From Deltaproteobacteria bacterium (lineage in GTDB: Bacteria > Myxococcota > JACRCW01): a DNA stretch of 35,921 bases. Location of the stretch: contig JACRCW010000170.1 in the NCBI GenBank assembly GCA_016218805.1, forward strand, positions 1-35,921, given 5' to 3'. The position numbers were made by a program, and so were the translations under genes. Position 1 is the stretch's first letter. Every line of letters begins with the position of its first letter. The notes beneath the pieces were generated by a model, which was given only the letters and a program-made list of their open reading frames with translations, was not told the origin of the DNA and made no database searches. Of the stretch, positions 1 through 8,000 are shown piece by piece.

Positions 1-2
1 CG

Positions 3-776
3 CCGGCCGCTCCCGCGCCGGCACCCGTCGCCGCAGCGGCGCCCAGGCCCGCTGCCGTGCCCGCCCCCGCCCCGGCGCCCAGGCCCGCCGCCGTGCCCGC
101 CCCGGCACCCAAGGCGGCGGCTCCCAAGCCCAAGGCCATGCCGGATGTGGCAGCGGCGCGGAAGGTGACCGGACAGTTCCAGACCGCTCCCGCGCCCATT
201 GAGCGCAAGGAGACCAAGGAGAAGCCGGCGGCACCCATTGGCCGCACGGAGGCCGCCAAGCCCGCGTTCAACGCTGAGGATGTCCTGGCCGAACTGTTTG
301 AGAAGATGCAGGACATCTACACGGAAAAGATGACCAAGGAGGGGATTGCCAACTTCCTGCTGGACCTGGCCCTGAAGTACGTGAAAAGCGACGCCGGGAC
401 CTTCTACACGTCCAGCCTCAGCGAGGAATCCCTGGAATTCACCGCGGTGCGCGGCCCGGCCGCCAAGGAGCTGCTCAAGAGCGGCATCAAGGTCCCGGTG
501 GGGCAGGGCATTGTCGGGTTCTGCGCGCAGGAGGGCGTATCCCTGGCCGTCAGTGACGTGCAGAAGGACGCGCGCTTCTCTGCGGCCATCTCCGAGAAAA
601 TCGGCTACGCGTGCCGCACCATGATCTGCAGCCCGCTGTACAAGGACGGCCGGTTGTGGGGCGCCATCCAGCTCATCAACCGCGTAGGCGCCAGCAGCTA
701 CCAACCCCAGGAAGTGGACGTGCTCAACTACATCGCCCACGAAGGGGCGACGCTGCTGACGCACGTGGAGGAATGA
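3..776 (+). CDS. GAF-domain protein with Pro/Ala-rich N-terminal linker (5' end outside window)
   Basis: The reading frame is open to the left edge (codons from position 3), so the true start probably lies upstream; a GTG at 57 is the first in-frame start codon but sits inside the repeat. The first ~60 visible residues are Pro/Ala/Lys low complexity, including a 36-bp tandem repeat. The remaining ~165 residues form a GAF domain: a helical lead-in (DVLAELFEKMQDIYTEKMT), then a core with IKVPVGQGIVGFCAQEG, SDVQKDARFS and the closing strand GAIQLINR. GAF domains sense small ligands or mediate dimerisation; no output domain is visible, so partner and ligand are unknown. The stop overlaps the start region of the next gene (ATGA around 773-776), implying translational coupling. 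The GAF call is firm; the role is open. Confidence 0.85.
   Translation, partial: PAAPAPAPVAAAAPRPAAVPAPAPAPRPAAVPAPAPKAAAPKPKAMPDVAAARKVTGQFQTAPAPIERKETKEKPAAPIGRTEAAKPAFNAEDVLAELFEKMQDIYTEKMTKEGIANFLLDLALKYVKSDAGTFYTSSLSEESLEFTAVRGPAAKELLKSGIKVPVGQGIVGFCAQEGVSLAVSDVQKDARFSAAISEKIGYACRTMICSPLYKDGRLWGAIQLINRVGASSYQPQEVDVLNYIAHEGATLLTHVEE
38..109 (+). repeat. Two-copy 36-bp tandem repeat inside Pro/Ala linker
   Basis: The segment starting GGCGCCCAGGCCCGC at 38 recurs at 74 with few changes. The 36-bp period is 12 codons, so it keeps the frame and encodes Pro/Ala/Arg repeats of the GAF protein. Similar low-complexity sequence continues to the window edge, so more copies may lie upstream. Confidence 0.6.
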
Positions 777-1459
777 TGGGCACGGCTCGTCTGGCCGCTC
801 TGGCCGTGGCCGCGGCGACGGTGCTGGGGCCCGGTCCGGCGCTGGCCGGACGCGTGTTTGAGTGGACGGACAAGGCCGGCACGCCGCACTACACGGACAA
901 CCTCTGGGAGGTCCCCGCGCCCATGCGCGTGCGGTACCTGGAGCTCATAGAGGAGGAGGCCCGCCGCAAGTACAAGCCCGCTGAAATCCGCGAGCTCAAG
1001 GAGGCGGGCGATTGGCCTCCCCTGCAGCTCATCCGGCCGCCGGCGCTGCGCAGCAAGGAGCTGGAAACGGACGCGGGGCGGCTCAAGCTGCTGGAGGATG
1101 ACCGCGCCGTCCAGCGCGCCCTGCAGGGAGATTTCCGCTTCCAGTGGAACAGCTACTTTGATGAGCGGCGCCAGCTGGAGGAGGCCGTGCCGGCGCGCCG
1201 GAACGACGTGGCGCGCGCGGAACAGGCCCTCTTGGATGCGCGCCGGGATGACCAGATCCTGGGGCGGCCGCAGGCGGCCTGGCAGGCGCCGGGCAAGGAG
1301 AAGGACCTGACCGCTGCGCGTGCCCAGCTGGCCGCCGCGGAGGCCGCGCAGGCGGCGCTGCCGGACAAGGAGCGCCGCCTGCACCTGGGCGAGCGCGTGT
1401 ACCTGCAGCCGGGCGAGGACGGGGGCCCCGCACCCGCCGCGCCCGCCACCCGTCCGTGA
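776..1459 (+). CDS. Secreted DUF4124-domain protein with helical C-terminal part
   Basis: About 227 aa. The protein starts with a signal peptide (MGTARLAALAVAAATVLGPG... ALAG), followed directly by a DUF4124-like segment (RVFEWTDKAGTPHYTDN), a short envelope domain of unknown function. The rest is charged and helical, rich in Arg/Glu/Ala, and may form a coiled coil. Two ATGs are available, at 773 and 776. I chose 776 because GGAGG at 767-771 is only 1 nt from the first but 4 nt from the second. It overlaps the GAF gene stop, and its own TGA overlaps the GTG start of the next gene, so the three genes form one operon. Likely periplasmic. No enzyme motif is visible. Confidence 0.82.
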   Translation: MGTARLAALAVAAATVLGPGPALAGRVFEWTDKAGTPHYTDNLWEVPAPMRVRYLELIEEEARRKYKPAEIRELKEAGDWPPLQLIRPPALRSKELETDAGRLKLLEDDRAVQRALQGDFRFQWNSYFDERRQLEEAVPARRNDVARAEQALLDARRDDQILGRPQAAWQAPGKEKDLTAARAQLAAAEAAQAALPDKERRLHLGERVYLQPGEDGGPAPAAPATRP

Positions 1460-2787
1460 CCCACCCGCCCGTCCCGCAGCCGGGCGACTGGCCGCCTGTG
1501 TGGCTGCTGGCGGGCGCCGCGCTGTGCCTGGTGGGTGCCACGCTGGGCGCGGTGGCCCAGCTCAGCGTGCGCGCGCTGGGGCGCGAACGCCAGCAACAGC
1601 TGTTTGAGTCCGGCCAGGCGGGGCGCGGCCTGCGCGCGTGGCTGGAGAACCCGCTGCGCATGCTGCTGTCCAGCGTGCTGGCGCGCATTGCGCTGCCGGG
1701 CCTGGCCACCTGGCTGACGGCGGAGGCGGTGGACAACTGGGACCCCGCGGCGGACCTGGGCTGGCGCGCGGGCCTGGCGGTGCCGCTGCTGCACGTGCTG
1801 GTGGCGGAGGTGCTGCTGGCCACTTTGGCCAAGCACCGGGCCGCGCGCGTGGCGGAGTTGGCGGTGGCCGCGTTCCGGCCCGTGGACCTGGTCCTGTGGC
1901 CGCTGAGCGCGCCGCTGGCGCTGCTGGCCCGCCGCGTGGCGTTGCTGGTGAGCGGCGGGGACCGGCAGGCCATGGAGACCGGCCCGTTCCTGCTGGAGGA
2001 AGACATGGCGCGGCTGTGGGGCCTGGCGCCTGACCCGCGCGGCCACCCCGCCGAACCGCAAGAGAAGCGCCTGCTCCGCGGCGTGCTGGAGTTCCGGGAC
2101 GCCGTGGTGCGCGAGGTCATGGTGCCGCGCACGCGCATGCTCGTGGTGGACGCGGACATCACCGCGGACGAGGTGCTGCGGCGGTTTGCGCAGCACGCAC
2201 ACACGCGCATGCCCGTCACGGAAGCGGGCAGCGAACGCGTGGTGGGCGTGCTGTTCCTCTCCGACCTCATCCGCGCGCAGACCTCCGGCCAGCCGGCCGT
2301 GGTTCGGCAGCTGCTGCGGCGGCCGTACTTTGTGCCGGAACTCATGAAGGTGGGTGACCTGCTGCGCGAGTTCCAGAAGCGGCGCACGCACCTGGCGGTT
2401 GTGGTGGATGAGTTTGGGACCACCAGCGGGCTGGTGACGCTGCAGGACGTGATTGAGGAGCTGGTGGGGGACGTGCGTGACGAGGAGGACGTGCAGGACC
2501 CGTCCGTGCGGCAGGTCACACCCGGCAGCTGGCTGCTGGACGGGCGGGTGAGCGTGGATGCCGCGGCGCAGGCGCTGGGCGTGAGCTTCCCCGCGGACGG
2601 CGCCTACGAGACGGTGGGCGGGTTCCTCATCACGCGCCTGGGACGCCTGCCCCCCACCGGCACGCAGCTGCGGTGGAACGGCCTGGTGTTCAGCGTCAAG
2701 GAAGCGGATGACCGGCGGATCACCAAGGTGCTCATTGAGCGCGAGGTCACGCCCGCCGCGGAGCCGCCCGCCGCCGCGGAGGGCTGA
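1456..2787 (+). CDS. CNNM/CorC-HlyC-type membrane protein with CBS pair
   Basis: 443 aa, GTG start overlapping the preceding stop (GTGA). Layout: about four hydrophobic segments in residues 15-190 (DUF21/CNNM position), a CBS pair at roughly 215-345 (VMVPRTRMLVVDADITADEVL; RTHLAVVVDEFGTTSGLVTL; DVIEELVGDV), and a CorC_HlyC domain at ~355-435 (GSWLLDGRVSVD, ETVGGFLITRLG). The family is linked to Mg2+/Co2+ efflux or divalent-cation homeostasis in the inner membrane. The membrane part is divergent: where CNNM proteins carry a G-E-x-x-P-K motif, this one reads VAEVLLATLAKH, keeping the Glu but not the Pro-Lys. Transport activity is therefore less certain than family membership. It is the last gene of the operon and ends 3 nt from the convergent gene. 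Confidence 0.88.
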   Translation: MTHPPVPQPGDWPPVWLLAGAALCLVGATLGAVAQLSVRALGRERQQQLFESGQAGRGLRAWLENPLRMLLSSVLARIALPGLATWLTAEAVDNWDPAADLGWRAGLAVPLLHVLVAEVLLATLAKHRAARVAELAVAAFRPVDLVLWPLSAPLALLARRVALLVSGGDRQAMETGPFLLEEDMARLWGLAPDPRGHPAEPQEKRLLRGVLEFRDAVVREVMVPRTRMLVVDADITADEVLRRFAQHAHTRMPVTEAGSERVVGVLFLSDLIRAQTSGQPAVVRQLLRRPYFVPELMKVGDLLREFQKRRTHLAVVVDEFGTTSGLVTLQDVIEELVGDVRDEEDVQDPSVRQVTPGSWLLDGRVSVDAAAQALGVSFPADGAYETVGGFLITRLGRLPPTGTQLRWNGLVFSVKEADDRRITKVLIEREVTPAAEPPAAAEG

Positions 2788-2790
2788 GCC

Positions 2791-3324
2791 TCACGGGGTG
2801 CGCAGCGGGCCCAGCACCTCGCTGGCCAGCTCCAGCGCGGTGGCCCGCCGGTCCGTGGGCGTGGCGCCGGGCGGGAGCTGCCGCCGGGCCACCACGTCAT
2901 CCGCGTTGCGGCCCAGCGTGGTGAGGCTCATGGCAATCAGTTCGCCCTCCGCGTTGACCGCGCGCGAAATGCGCAGCTGGTGGGTGGCGCGCGTCAGCCG
3001 CACCGCCCGGAGCGGCGGGTGGGGGACGGTGATGGCCTGCACGCACCGCAGCACGCGCGCCTTGGCCCAGCGCGGGTTGGCGCACGCCTGCAGCGCCTGC
3101 GCCTGCCAGAACACCTGCGGCGGCGTGCGGGACAGCCGCTGCCGCCGGGTCTCCACGTGCAGGCGTTCAGAGTGGAACGCCATGGCAATGGCGTCCTCCA
3201 ATTGGGCAATTTCGCGCGGCGTGACCCCCTCGCCCTCGTCGGAACTGGAGATCTCCACCAGCGGGACGCCCTCCTCCGGGCCGGCGCCCAGCGCCAGCAG
3301 GCACAGCAGCGGCACGGCGGTCAC
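2791..3324 (-). CDS. Small secreted hypothetical protein, paralogue of upstream gene (a)
   Basis: 177 aa, GTG start. A short hydrophobic N-terminus (TAVPLLCLLALGAG) looks like a signal peptide. The core has two Cys flanking an NP motif (ALQACANPRWAKARVLRCV), then a run ending in GELIAMSLTTLGRN and a helical tail. It aligns by eye with the C-terminal half of the gene immediately upstream (ALLKCMNPWSTKPQVLACL; GQVVSMTLYPMLDG), so the two are tandem paralogues. The GTG start overlaps the upstream stop (GTGA, 3321-3324), indicating one transcript and coupled translation. The conserved Cys pair may form a disulfide in the periplasm. No known family was recognised. Confidence 0.75.
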   Translation of the reverse strand: MTAVPLLCLLALGAGPEEGVPLVEISSSDEGEGVTPREIAQLEDAIAMAFHSERLHVETRRQRLSRTPPQVFWQAQALQACANPRWAKARVLRCVQAITVPHPPLRAVRLTRATHQLRISRAVNAEGELIAMSLTTLGRNADDVVARRQLPPGATPTDRRATALELASEVLGPLRTP

Positions 3325-3935
3325 GGTGCACCCCCTCGGCGTGGCGGGCGCGTCACCTTGCCTTCAGCCGCGTCCCACAGTTCCTGCATCATCCTCCCCA
3401 GCGCCTTGTCCCGCTGCGGCCGGCGCACCCGCCCCGTCAACACGTATTGCCGTGACGCCATGGGCGGACCGGTCTTGCCATCCAGCATGGGGTACAGCGT
3501 CATGGACACCACCTGCCCCGCGTCCGACGGCGTCACCGTGCCCTCCACCAGGTAGGTGGCGTCCGGCGGCGTGACGGGCGGCAGGTCCGGCCAGGGCAGC
3601 GCGTCCAGGCACGCCAGCACCTGCGGCTTGGTGGACCACGGGTTCATGCACTTGAGCAGCGCGCCTTCGTGGCGGAGCAGGTCCTTGTTGAGCCAGGCCT
3701 GCGGCGGGTCCGCGGTCACGCGCAGGCCCGGGCGGTCACGCGCCAGCTTCTGCGCCAGCAGCGCCACGTCCCCCGCCACGGACCGCGCGGACGGCGTGGC
3801 CGCGCCAAACGCGCCAATGTGCACGCGCACCGCGCGCGCGGCGTCCGCGGGCGCCTGGGCGGGCGCGGGGGCGGGTGGCGTCTCCTGCGCGGCGGCGGGA
3901 GCGGGCCACAGCAGCAGCAGCCCAAGCACCGCCAC
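3321..3935 (-). CDS. Secreted hypothetical protein, paralogue of downstream gene (b)
   Basis: About 204 aa from a GTG at 3935, chosen because it begins a signal peptide (VAVLGLLLLWPAPAAAQ) and follows AAAGGA by about 8 nt; the frame stays open farther upstream but would run through the divergent FHA gene. A Pro/Ala linker (~residues 17-35) precedes the domain. The domain contains two Cys around an NP motif (KCMNPWSTKPQVLAC) and a strand GQVVSMTLYPMLDGKTG. It shares this pattern with the following gene and overlaps it by 4 nt. Probably a periplasmic or outer-membrane-associated pair. The function is unknown; an OmpA-, TPR- or enzyme-type motif was looked for and not found. Confidence 0.7.
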   Translation of the reverse strand: MAVLGLLLLWPAPAAAQETPPAPAPAQAPADAARAVRVHIGAFGAATPSARSVAGDVALLAQKLARDRPGLRVTADPPQAWLNKDLLRHEGALLKCMNPWSTKPQVLACLDALPWPDLPPVTPPDATYLVEGTVTPSDAGQVVSMTLYPMLDGKTGPPMASRQYVLTGRVRRPQRDKALGRMMQELWDAAEGKVTRPPRRGGAP

Positions 3936-3947
3936 CCAGGCCGTCCT

Positions 3948-3978
3948 TTGGACAGTGGCGGGGAAGGGGCGGTAGGGT
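3948..3978 (+). promoter_or_regulatory. Candidate promoter of the FHA gene
   Basis: A -35-like TGGACA (3949-3954) and a -10-like TAGGGT (3973-3978) are 18 bp apart, 34 nt before the GTG at 4012. TAGGGT fits GC-rich-type -10 elements (TAGRRT) better than TATAAT. It lies just outside the divergent secreted-protein gene, so the two could share control. Confidence 0.35.
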
Positions 3979-4011
3979 GACGCACCAGCCAGAGCAGCGA
4001 GGGCGCGCACC

Positions 4012-5280
4012 GTGGCGTTCGTGGTGGTCGAGGAAAAGGGCAACCAGGTGCTCCGTTCGGAGCTCAAGGGCCCGATCATGACCATCGGTCGTGATGAATC
4101 CAACGATATCCGGCTGGAAAACCGAGCCTTGTCGCGCAAGCATGCGCAGCTGGAGGTGCGCGGCGCCGGCATCTGGATAAGGGACCTGGGCAGCCAGAAC
4201 GGCACGTTCATGAACGGCGAGCGGCTGGAAGGCGCGCGCCCCATCCAGAGCGGTGACGTCATCAGCCTGGGGGGCAAGTTCCAGCTGCGGTTGGAAGGTG
4301 TGGAAGAAGCCAAGACCACCACGCCGGTCCTCACGCTCACCGGCCCTGAAGGCACGCACCGGTTTGCCATGGTTGGCGACGAGATCATCCTCGGCCGCAG
4401 CCCGGACTGTGACATCTCCATTGGGCGCAAGTCCATTTCACGCCGGCACCTCAAGGTGTCACTGAAGGACGGGAAGTTCTTCTGTGAGGACATGGGCAGC
4501 CAGAACGGCACCCGGGTGAACGGTGACAAGATCCGCGGCATCACCGAGGTGGGCGTGGACGACGAAATCCGCGTCAGCGAGTACCTCATCCGCGTGAGCT
4601 ACCTGGACCAGGCGCTGGAGGAGGGACCGCCCTCCGGCGTGCACCCGCCCAACCGCACCATGCTGCTGGACCGCTCCCGCCTGGCGGCCGCCGCCGACAT
4701 GGGCGGCGACTTCCAGGTGCAGGTGACGCACGAAAACCGCCTCACGTTTTCCGTGGAAGGCGGCGCGGCCGCCGGTGGCCTGGAGGCGGAAGAGGGCGGG
4801 GCGGACACGGTGGGCGTCATCCGGCCGCCCATGCAACCGGGTGCCGCCGCCGCCGCGGCCAAGAAGAAGGAAGAGCCGGCCCCGGCTCCGCCGCCGCCGC
4901 CGCCGGCACCCAAGGCAGCCAAGGCACCCAAGGGTGGTTCGGCGCCCTCCGCCGCGGCGGCCAAGCCGGCGCCGGCCGCCAAGACGCCGGAGGCCAGCCT
5001 GGAGGTGAGCCACGCGGATGGTCCGTCACGGTCGGTGCGGCTCAAGGGGGAAGTGCTGTGCCTGGCGGAGGACGGTAGCGACGACGGCCCGCCGGACGGG
5101 GTGAGCTACGCGCCGGTGGGGTACCTGATGTTCGCGCCCACACCGGGCGGGTGGCTGGTGACCAGCGTGGGCGACCGCCGGTTCTGCCAGGTGGGCGACA
5201 AGCCCGTGGCCGTCCACGTGCTCAAAGATGGCGACAACGTGACGCTGGGCGGCTTGTCGGTGACGTTCCGCGCCGAGTGA
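4012..5280 (+). CDS. Tandem FHA-domain protein (two FHA domains plus C-terminal FHA-like fold)
   Basis: 422 aa, GTG start preceded by GAGGG at 8 nt. FHA domain 1 covers about residues 5-97 (GRDESNDIRL, SRKHAQLEV, DLGSQNGTFMNG) and FHA domain 2 about 105-198 (GRSPDCDISI, SISRRHLKV, DMGSQNGTRVNG). Both keep the GR, S-R-x-H and N-G residues that bind phosphothreonine. A linker (~210-325) is rich in Ala/Pro/Lys. The last ~100 residues end with KDGDNVTLGGLSVTF, resembling the final strands of an FHA sandwich without the GR/SxxH motif. FHA proteins read Ser/Thr kinase output; there is no kinase, transporter or ATPase domain here, so it is probably an adaptor. Its kinase partner is not in the window. 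Confidence 0.9.
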   Translation: MAFVVVEEKGNQVLRSELKGPIMTIGRDESNDIRLENRALSRKHAQLEVRGAGIWIRDLGSQNGTFMNGERLEGARPIQSGDVISLGGKFQLRLEGVEEAKTTTPVLTLTGPEGTHRFAMVGDEIILGRSPDCDISIGRKSISRRHLKVSLKDGKFFCEDMGSQNGTRVNGDKIRGITEVGVDDEIRVSEYLIRVSYLDQALEEGPPSGVHPPNRTMLLDRSRLAAAADMGGDFQVQVTHENRLTFSVEGGAAAGGLEAEEGGADTVGVIRPPMQPGAAAAAAKKKEEPAPAPPPPPPAPKAAKAPKGGSAPSAAAAKPAPAAKTPEASLEVSHADGPSRSVRLKGEVLCLAEDGSDDGPPDGVSYAPVGYLMFAPTPGGWLVTSVGDRRFCQVGDKPVAVHVLKDGDNVTLGGLSVTFRAE

Positions 5281-5284
5281 CCCC

Positions 5285-6538
5285 TCACCCCCGCCGCACA
5301 CGCGCGTAGTCCCGCTTCCCGTAGCGCACCTGCAGTTCCGTCCCCGCCGCCCACTCCATGGGCGTGCGCTCATCGGCCGCCTTGAATTCCCCGGAATCCC
5401 CGGTGCGCCACCGCAGTGCGCCCTGGCGGATGCGCTCGCCGGCCTCGCGCTTGCTGCGCGCAAACCCCAACTCCACCACCAGCTGCGCGGGCGCAATCCC
5501 GCCGTCCGGCACGTGCACCGTCTTCACCGGCGCGTCCGGCGGCAGCGCGTCCCCGCGGGCCAGCCCCTCATACGCCTCCAGCGCCGCCGTGGCGCCGGGT
5601 GCGCCGTGGAAGCGCGTCACCAGCTCCCGGCACAACGCCAGTTTGGCGGCGCGCGGGTGTTCCTGGCCGCCCTCCACGCGCGCGCGCAGCGCCGCAATCT
5701 CCGCCGTGGACAGGTCGGACAGCAGTTCGTAGTAGCGCCACATCAGCGCGTCAGAAATCCCCATCAGCTTGAGCACCTGCGCATCCGGCGGTTCCGACAC
5801 GCCCACGTAGTTGCCGTAGCTCTTGCTCATCTTGCGGCCGCCCGGGTCCGCGTCCGTGCCCTCCAGGATGGGACCGGTGAGAATCACCTGCGGCTCCATG
5901 CCCCGCGTGCGCATCAAGTCGCGGCCGAGCATGAGGTTGAACAACTGGTCCTTCCCGCCCAGCTCCACGTCCGCCTTCAGCGCCACCGAGTCGTACGCCT
6001 GGCTGAGCGGGTAGAGAATCTCGTGCAGTGACAATGGGCGCTGTTCCGCCAGGCGCGTCTTGAAGTCCTCCCGCTCCAGCATCTGCGCCACGGTCACCTG
6101 GCCGCACAGCCGGATGATGTCCGCAAACGTGAGGGGCTGCAGCCATTCGCTGTTGAAGCGGATGACGGTCCGCTCCGGGTCCAGCACCTTGAAGACCTGC
6201 TCCTTGTAGGTGACCGCGTTCTTCTGCACCTCCTCAGGGGTGAGCGCCGGGCGGGTGGCGGAGCGGCCCGTGGGGTCACCAATGAGCGCCGTGAAATCAC
6301 CGATGAGGAACACCACCTGGTGCCCCAGCCGCTGGAACTGCCGCATCTTGTGCAGCAGCACCGTGTGACCCAGGTGCAGGTCCGGCGCCGTGGGGTCAAA
6401 CCCCGCTTTCACAATCAGCGGCCGGCCGTCGCGGGCGCTGCGGGTGAGCTTGTCGCGCAGCTCGCTTTCCACCTTCACGTCCACCACGCCGCGCAGCAGC
6501 GTGGCCAGCTGTTCTTCCACCGGAGCGAATGAGGCCAT
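5285..6538 (-). CDS. tyrS: Tyrosine--tRNA ligase
   Basis: 417 aa, ATG start. A class I aminoacyl-tRNA synthetase that charges tRNA-Tyr in the cytoplasm. The HIGH motif appears as HLGH (55-58, in APDLHLGHTVLLHKMRQFQ) and the KMSKS signature is exact at 236-240. The tyrosine-site region is typical of the bacterial type that carries KAGFDPTAPDLHLGH and VELGGKDQLFNLMLGRDLM. The C-terminal ~65 residues form an S4 RNA-binding domain (LVVELGFARSKREAGERIRQGALRW). Length fits the family (~400-420). It is convergent with the FHA gene (4 nt between stops) and divergent from panC. Confidence 0.97.
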   Translation of the reverse strand: MASFAPVEEQLATLLRGVVDVKVESELRDKLTRSARDGRPLIVKAGFDPTAPDLHLGHTVLLHKMRQFQRLGHQVVFLIGDFTALIGDPTGRSATRPALTPEEVQKNAVTYKEQVFKVLDPERTVIRFNSEWLQPLTFADIIRLCGQVTVAQMLEREDFKTRLAEQRPLSLHEILYPLSQAYDSVALKADVELGGKDQLFNLMLGRDLMRTRGMEPQVILTGPILEGTDADPGGRKMSKSYGNYVGVSEPPDAQVLKLMGISDALMWRYYELLSDLSTAEIAALRARVEGGQEHPRAAKLALCRELVTRFHGAPGATAALEAYEGLARGDALPPDAPVKTVHVPDGGIAPAQLVVELGFARSKREAGERIRQGALRWRTGDSGEFKAADERTPMEWAAGTELQVRYGKRDYARVRRG

Positions 6539-6622
6539 GCCGCGCCACTACCAGACGCCCCCCGCCCCGCGCAGCCGCCACGTGTTGCACCGCCCCCGGG
6601 GGGTGTGCTCAGGGTGTCGGTC

Positions 6623-7612
6623 ATGGCGAAGAAACCTCCGCAGAAGGTGGGCAAATCCGCCAAGCCGCAGGTTGCCCGGCCACCCAAGGGCAGCGTGCCG
6701 GGACTGTCCGCCGTGGATGTCCGCAAGGGCGAGGAGCTGTCGCGCAAGCTGCCCGGCAGCGGCCCGCCCAAGGTCCTGGAGAGCGTGCCCCTGACGCAGG
6801 CGGCCTGCCTGGCGCTGCGGCAGCGCGGCGTCTCCGTGGGGTTTGTGCCCACCATGGGTGCGCTGCATGAAGGCCACATCACCCTCATCCAGCAGGCGCG
6901 GCGCCTGGCGGACGTGGTGGTGGTGAGCATCTTTGTCAATCCCACGCAGTTTGGGCCGGCGGAGGACTTTGACAACTACCCGCGGGACCGTGACGGTGAC
7001 CTGATGAAGTGCCGCAGCGCCGGCGCTGACCTGGTGTTCATGCCCACCGCCGCCGCCATGTATCCGGACGGGTTCCAGACCTCCGTCACCCCGGGTCCTG
7101 TCGCCGCGGGCGCGTGCGGCCGCTACCGCCCGGGGCACTTTGGCGGGGTGGCCACCATTGTCCTCAAGCTGTTCCAGGTCTGCCAGCCGCACATTGCGGT
7201 GTTTGGCGAAAAGGACTGGCAGCAGCTGGCCGTGGTTCGGCGCCTGGTCCGTGACTTCAACTTCCCCGTGGAAGTGGTGGGCGTCCCCACGGCCCGCGAA
7301 CCGGACGGCCTGGCGCTTTCCAGCCGCAACCGCCGCCTGTCCCCGCGGGACCGTGAACAGGCGCCCGTCCTGGCGCGGGCCATCACCCGGGCGCAGCAGG
7401 CGTACGCGCAGGGCGTGGTGGACGCGGGCGCGCTGTGCCGCACCGTCATGGACGAAGTGAAGACCGCCCGCGGCGTGAAGCTCCAGTACGTGGAGATTGT
7501 TGACGCGGAGAGCATCCAGCCGCTGCGCAGCGTGGACCGCCCGGCGCGCGTGCTGGTGGCCGCGCACCTGGGGAACGTCCGCCTCATTGACAATGGCGCC
7601 CTGGGCGGCTGA
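6623..7612 (+). CDS. panC: Pantoate--beta-alanine ligase with N-terminal extension
   Basis: 329 aa from ATG 6623; a GTG at 6605 is in frame but would add only six residues. PanC condenses pantoate with beta-alanine using ATP, the last step of pantothenate synthesis. Seen: PTMGALHEGH with the HxGH motif at 82-85, FVNPTQFGPAEDF, YPRD, the CGRYRPGHFGGVATIV core, VFGEKDWQQL, and LALSSRNRRLSP in the KMSKS position. The catalytic part starts near residue 50. The first ~50 residues (Lys/Pro/Ala/Gly-rich) are extra compared with the usual ~280-aa enzyme and look disordered. No panB or panD neighbour is visible. Confidence 0.96.
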   Translation: MAKKPPQKVGKSAKPQVARPPKGSVPGLSAVDVRKGEELSRKLPGSGPPKVLESVPLTQAACLALRQRGVSVGFVPTMGALHEGHITLIQQARRLADVVVVSIFVNPTQFGPAEDFDNYPRDRDGDLMKCRSAGADLVFMPTAAAMYPDGFQTSVTPGPVAAGACGRYRPGHFGGVATIVLKLFQVCQPHIAVFGEKDWQQLAVVRRLVRDFNFPVEVVGVPTAREPDGLALSSRNRRLSPRDREQAPVLARAITRAQQAYAQGVVDAGALCRTVMDEVKTARGVKLQYVEIVDAESIQPLRSVDRPARVLVAAHLGNVRLIDNGALGG

Positions 7613-8000
7613 CCGCCGCATGCCGCAGCGCGGCAAGGCGGGCCGCCAGGGTGTGCCGGACATTGGACAGCCGCTCAAAGGTCGGGCAAGGTGCGCGCCT
7701 CTCTCACCTCAGCCCCCCAGGTGCGACGGATGCCCAAGACCAATGTTCTCGATGCGATGCGGGTCCCCAGGACGCCTTCCGTGGAGGCGCTGAAGGTGTG
7801 GACCGCAGAAGGTGCCGCCAGGGAAGGCGCAGCGCCCAAAGGTCACCACGCTGACCGCAAGCCCTTGGAACACCCTGAGATCCTCCCGCTCCAAGCCGCC
7901 TTTGGCCTGGCGCACCCACGGCGGCCCTCCGCCGGGTGACCTGGCGGGGCGCAGGCCCCCACAACAACGCTCTTCGGTGTCCCCAACCCCGCAATCTATG
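7613..8000. other. Gene-free stretch between panC and tandem repeat
   Basis: No open frame here shows a recognisable domain, signal peptide or convincing ribosome binding site. The composition is mixed, with more A and C runs than the flanking genes. Short frames exist on both strands (for example + 7691-7939, 82 codons) but overlap one another and run into the repeat array. It may be a decayed gene or mobile-element remnant; nothing firmer can be said. Confidence 0.5.
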
